Shown here: piece by piece, positions 43,474-45,771 of the stretch
Layout: each line of letters begins with the position of its first letter
How positions within the stretch are numbered: the first letter of the stretch is position 1
Source of the DNA: Chthoniobacterales bacterium
GTDB lineage: Bacteria > Verrucomicrobiota > Verrucomicrobiia > Chthoniobacterales > UBA10450
DNA length: 45,771 nucleotides
Direction: 5' to 3'
Assembly (NCBI GenBank): GCA_013815325.1
Contig: JACDGM010000024.1
Coordinates: 1 to 45,771 of the forward strand
Notes under the pieces: model-generated
The model's input: only the letters and a program-made list of their open reading frames with translations
Databases searched by the model: none
Told to the model about the DNA's origin: nothing
Made by a program: the position numbers and the translations under genes

Positions 43474-44805
43474 ATGAGCAAAGGCTTTCTCGACATCCTT
43501 AAAAAAGTTCGCCCCGGCGATGAGGGCGACGAATACGGCGGGGCGGCGGGCAAGGACGGCAGCGGACTGCCCGATGGCGGGCCGGCCAAATTCATGTTCG
43601 CCACCGGCGTGGAGTGTTCGAATCCCACAATCGACAATGGGAAAACGCGTCGGGATCAGCTCGACGAATGCGGGCATTACGAGCATTGGCGCGAGGATTT
43701 GCAGCTCGTGAAAGATCTCGGATTGAAAGTGCTCCGCTACGGGCTGCCGTGTCACAAGATTCATCTCGGCAAAGATAAATACGATTTCTCTTTCGCCGAC
43801 GAGGTCATGCGCGAAATGCGCCGGCTCGAAATCACGCCCATCCTCGACTTGCTCCACTTCGGCGTGCCGGATTGGATCGGTGACTTTCAAAATCCGGAGC
43901 TGCCGGTCCATTTCGCGGAGTACGCGGAGGCGGTCGCGAAACGCTACCCATGGGTCCGCTATTTCACGCCGGTGAACGAAATCTATGTCACCGCAAAACT
44001 GAGCGCGAAAGATGGCATTTGGAACGAACAACTGAAAACCGATCAGGGCTTCGTGACTGCGCTCAAGCATTCCGTGGCGGCTAGCATTCTGGCTACACAT
44101 GGCATCGCGAAGCACCGGCCGGATTGCATCATCATTCAAAGCGAATCGGCCGAATATATGCATGAGGCCTACGCTTCGCTGTCGCCGCAAGTTGCCCTAA
44201 CGAACAAGCAGCGCTTGCTCTCGCTCGACCTGCTCTACGCGTGCCATCCCGACGCGGACGTTTTCATTTACCTTTCCGATAACGGTCTCACTCGCGAGGA
44301 GTACGAATGGTTCATGAAAGGCGAGCCGCCCGGTTATCAGGTGATGGGTAACGATTACTACGGCAAGAATGAAAAAATCCTGCTGCCGAGCGGCAAAATG
44401 ATCGAAACCGAGGATGTGCTCGGCTGGTATCAAATCACGAAAGAATATTACGATCGCTACCGCAAACCGACGATGCACACCGAGACCAACCACTTCGACC
44501 CCGAGCAGGGCCCGACCTGGCTTTGGAAACAATGGATCAATATTCTCCGCATCCGGAAGATGGGCGTGCCGGTGCTCGGTTTCACCTGGTACTCGCTCAC
44601 TGATCAGCTCGACTGGGACACCGCCCTTGCAAAAAAAAAGGGGACAGTGAACCCATGCGGTCTGTATGACTTGCAGCGCCGGCCGCGGCCAGTTGCAAAA
44701 GCGTATCGCGAGCTGCTGGAGGCGTTCGGCCAGATCACCATAGTTCCGCGCGGTGAGATGTTCGAAGTTACCGAAATGCCGGCGATGCTGAAGATCGAGG
44801 TTTGA
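43474..44805 (+). CDS. GH1-like glycoside hydrolase family protein
   Basis: A 443-residue TIM-barrel protein. The likely acid/base Glu169 is in 'FTPVNEIYVTA' and the nucleophile Glu337 in 'TMHTETNHF'; 'LGLKVLRYGLPCHKIH' and 'FTWYSLTDQLDWD' are further GH1-type barrel strands. The sequence is shorter and more divergent than classic beta-glucosidases. No signal peptide, so probably cytoplasmic. A 22-base gap follows the GMC fusion. Its TGA overlaps the hydrolase start. Substrate unproven. Confidence 0.75.
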   Translation: MSKGFLDILKKVRPGDEGDEYGGAAGKDGSGLPDGGPAKFMFATGVECSNPTIDNGKTRRDQLDECGHYEHWREDLQLVKDLGLKVLRYGLPCHKIHLGKDKYDFSFADEVMREMRRLEITPILDLLHFGVPDWIGDFQNPELPVHFAEYAEAVAKRYPWVRYFTPVNEIYVTAKLSAKDGIWNEQLKTDQGFVTALKHSVAASILATHGIAKHRPDCIIIQSESAEYMHEAYASLSPQVALTNKQRLLSLDLLYACHPDADVFIYLSDNGLTREEYEWFMKGEPPGYQVMGNDYYGKNEKILLPSGKMIETEDVLGWYQITKEYYDRYRKPTMHTETNHFDPEQGPTWLWKQWINILRIRKMGVPVLGFTWYSLTDQLDWDTALAKKKGTVNPCGLYDLQRRPRPVAKAYRELLEAFGQITIVPRGEMFEVTEMPAMLKIEV

Positions 44806-45638
44806 GCGAGAGCACCGTGCCGCTTCACTTTCGCGAGCGCGGTGCGGACGATGGCACAGGGCGGGCCGCGCTCGTTTTTCTGCATTACTTTGGCGGTTCC
44901 GGTCGCAGCTGGGAGCCGGTGATGGAAATCATGGCGCGGCGCGCCTTTCGCTGCATCGCGCCGGATTTGCGTGGCTTCGGTGAATCTTTCAGCTCATGCG
45001 ACGATCCGAGTTGCTACAGCGTTACGGCGATGGCGCACGACGTTCTTGCACTCGTTGGGCATCTCGAGGTGGAAGCGTTCGCGCTCGTTGGCCACTCGAT
45101 GGGCGGGAAGGTTGCGCTCGCACTCGCAGCCGGGCAGCCGGCCGGCTTAACCGCGGTCGTGCTATTAGCGCCGTCGCCACCTACACCTGAGCCGCTGAGC
45201 GACGACGAACGAACGCGTCTGCTCGCTGGTTATGGTGATGCCGCCGCGGCGACAAAAACGTTGCGCAAAATCACCCAGCGCGCGCTTTCGGAACAACTTT
45301 TCGAAGAGGCGATCGCAGATCAGCTACGTGTTTCGGAACATGCTTGGCGCGCGTGGTTGGACCTCGGCAGCCGAGAAGACATATCCGCGCAATTAAGCGG
45401 GATTCGAAGCCCGGTCGCAATCGCAGTCGGAGCGGCAGACGAGACAATTACCGAGTCGCTCGTTAGGCGGGAGATAGCACATCGACTCAAAGTCCCGACA
45501 CCTATTCACGTGATTCCCGACACTGGTCACCTGCTGCCACTGGAAGCGCCTTCGGCGATCGCCCACTTTATTGCCGAAGCCGTTGACCCAGAAACGAGAA
45601 ACTGTCCGGGAACGGACGACAAGAACGGGAAGCCGTAA
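44802..45638 (+). CDS. Alpha/beta hydrolase
   Basis: A 278-residue hydrolase with the fold's oxyanion 'LHYFGGSGRSW', nucleophile elbow 'GHSMGG' (Ser near residue 99), and 'DTGHLLPLEAPSAIAHFI' holding the catalytic His, with an acid Asp in 'GAADETI'. TTG start at 44802 overlaps the GH1-like stop. The last residues ('DPETRNCPGTDDKNGKP') are not conserved-looking: they are antisense to the truncated DUF417 gene, suggesting a junction where the two 3' ends were joined. The word at 45460 encodes VRR. Confidence 0.82.
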   Translation: MSESTVPLHFRERGADDGTGRAALVFLHYFGGSGRSWEPVMEIMARRAFRCIAPDLRGFGESFSSCDDPSCYSVTAMAHDVLALVGHLEVEAFALVGHSMGGKVALALAAGQPAGLTAVVLLAPSPPTPEPLSDDERTRLLAGYGDAAAATKTLRKITQRALSEQLFEEAIADQLRVSEHAWRAWLDLGSREDISAQLSGIRSPVAIAVGAADETITESLVRREIAHRLKVPTPIHVIPDTGHLLPLEAPSAIAHFIAEAVDPETRNCPGTDDKNGKP

Positions 45639-45771
45639 TCAGGTTGCCACACACCCGGCGTTGTCAAAAGGAAGCTCAGAGTGATGAGGCCCATAATGAT
45701 CGCGCCGACACTGCCCACGGCCGAGAGCATGGGAGCGACGAAGCGCAGAGCAATCAAGATGCCGAGGGTAT
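45527..45771 (-). pseudogene. Second DUF417 (YkgB-like) gene, 3' truncated and running off the window
   Basis: Minus-strand frame: 'ALRFVAPMLSAVGSVGAIIMGLITLSFLLTTPGVWQPDYGFPFLSSVPGQFLV', clearly the C-terminal half of DUF417 (compare 38602-39071). After 'GQFLV' the normal 'KDLVLLGAA'-like end is replaced by 'SGSTASAIKWAIAEGASSGSR', which is antisense to the alpha/beta hydrolase. The N-terminus lies outside the window. It is a truncated gene or one with an altered C-terminus. Confidence 0.6.

Overview
The window is high-GC bacterial chromosome that reads as a Verrucomicrobiota genome, most likely Chthoniobacterales-like. This rests on the gene families present: a VPDSG-type C-terminal sorting signal, a DksA protein with a histone-like tail, a DUF4331 protein, three pseudopilin genes, an aa3-type oxidase operon with CtaA/CtaB, and 'SSRAQRG'-type dispersed elements. 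The lineage is an inference from family resemblance, not from a search.

Layout. 1-515: remnant of a membrane glycosyltransferase running off the left edge. 0.6-3.8 kb: a Dabb protein, then a GT4 glycosyltransferase overlapping rmlA. 3.9-6.5 kb: three overlapping pilus-like genes (two prepilins and a PilX-like protein). 6.5-13.7 kb (minus strand): cytochrome c oxidase operon coxA-coxC-coxD-two small membrane proteins-coxB-ctaA-ctaB-sco. 14.5-16.0 kb: a secreted protein gene with an internal stop, a cupin and repeats. 16.0-17.2 kb (minus): dksA-like, rpmG, rpsR. 17.4-21.9 kb: an ABC-2 permease divergent from a MacA/MacB-type efflux set whose ATPase and permease genes are separated by an antisense small gene and a MITE. 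22-27.8 kb: topoisomerase IB, GNAT, then folC, accD, comF and a CPBP protease on the minus strand. 27.8-39.5 kb: a region full of decay (bioA remnant, tlyA-nadK intact, a broken three-gene operon of outer-membrane protein, cupredoxin and adenylate cyclase, a TPR remnant, intact DUF4331 and beta-propeller genes, DUF417 and VPDSG remnants). 39.5-45.8 kb: aquaporin, SDR, a gluconate-dehydrogenase-subunit-3/GMC fusion, a GH1-like protein and an alpha/beta hydrolase, then a truncated DUF417 gene at the right edge.

The main unexplained signal is a non-palindromic word, 5'-TCGTTAGGC-3' (reverse complement GCCTAACGA). I count 36 exact copies of its 8-base core CCTAACGA on the two strands, 29 of them matching the full 9-mer; about 1.2 and 0.36 would be expected from base composition. 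Almost all lie inside coding genes, in four tolerated reading modes (LTx, PN[DE], SLG, VR). The words thin out sharply over 27.2-42.9 kb, which includes the decayed zone. This is the behaviour of a DNA uptake-type word or another genome-wide tag. The pseudopilin genes and comF in the same window are compatible with natural transformation, but nothing here proves it.

Interrupted genes are frequent (at least eight loci with frameshifts or in-frame stops). True decay and assembly error cannot be separated from sequence alone, although bioA, TPR and DUF417 carry too many lesions for simple error.
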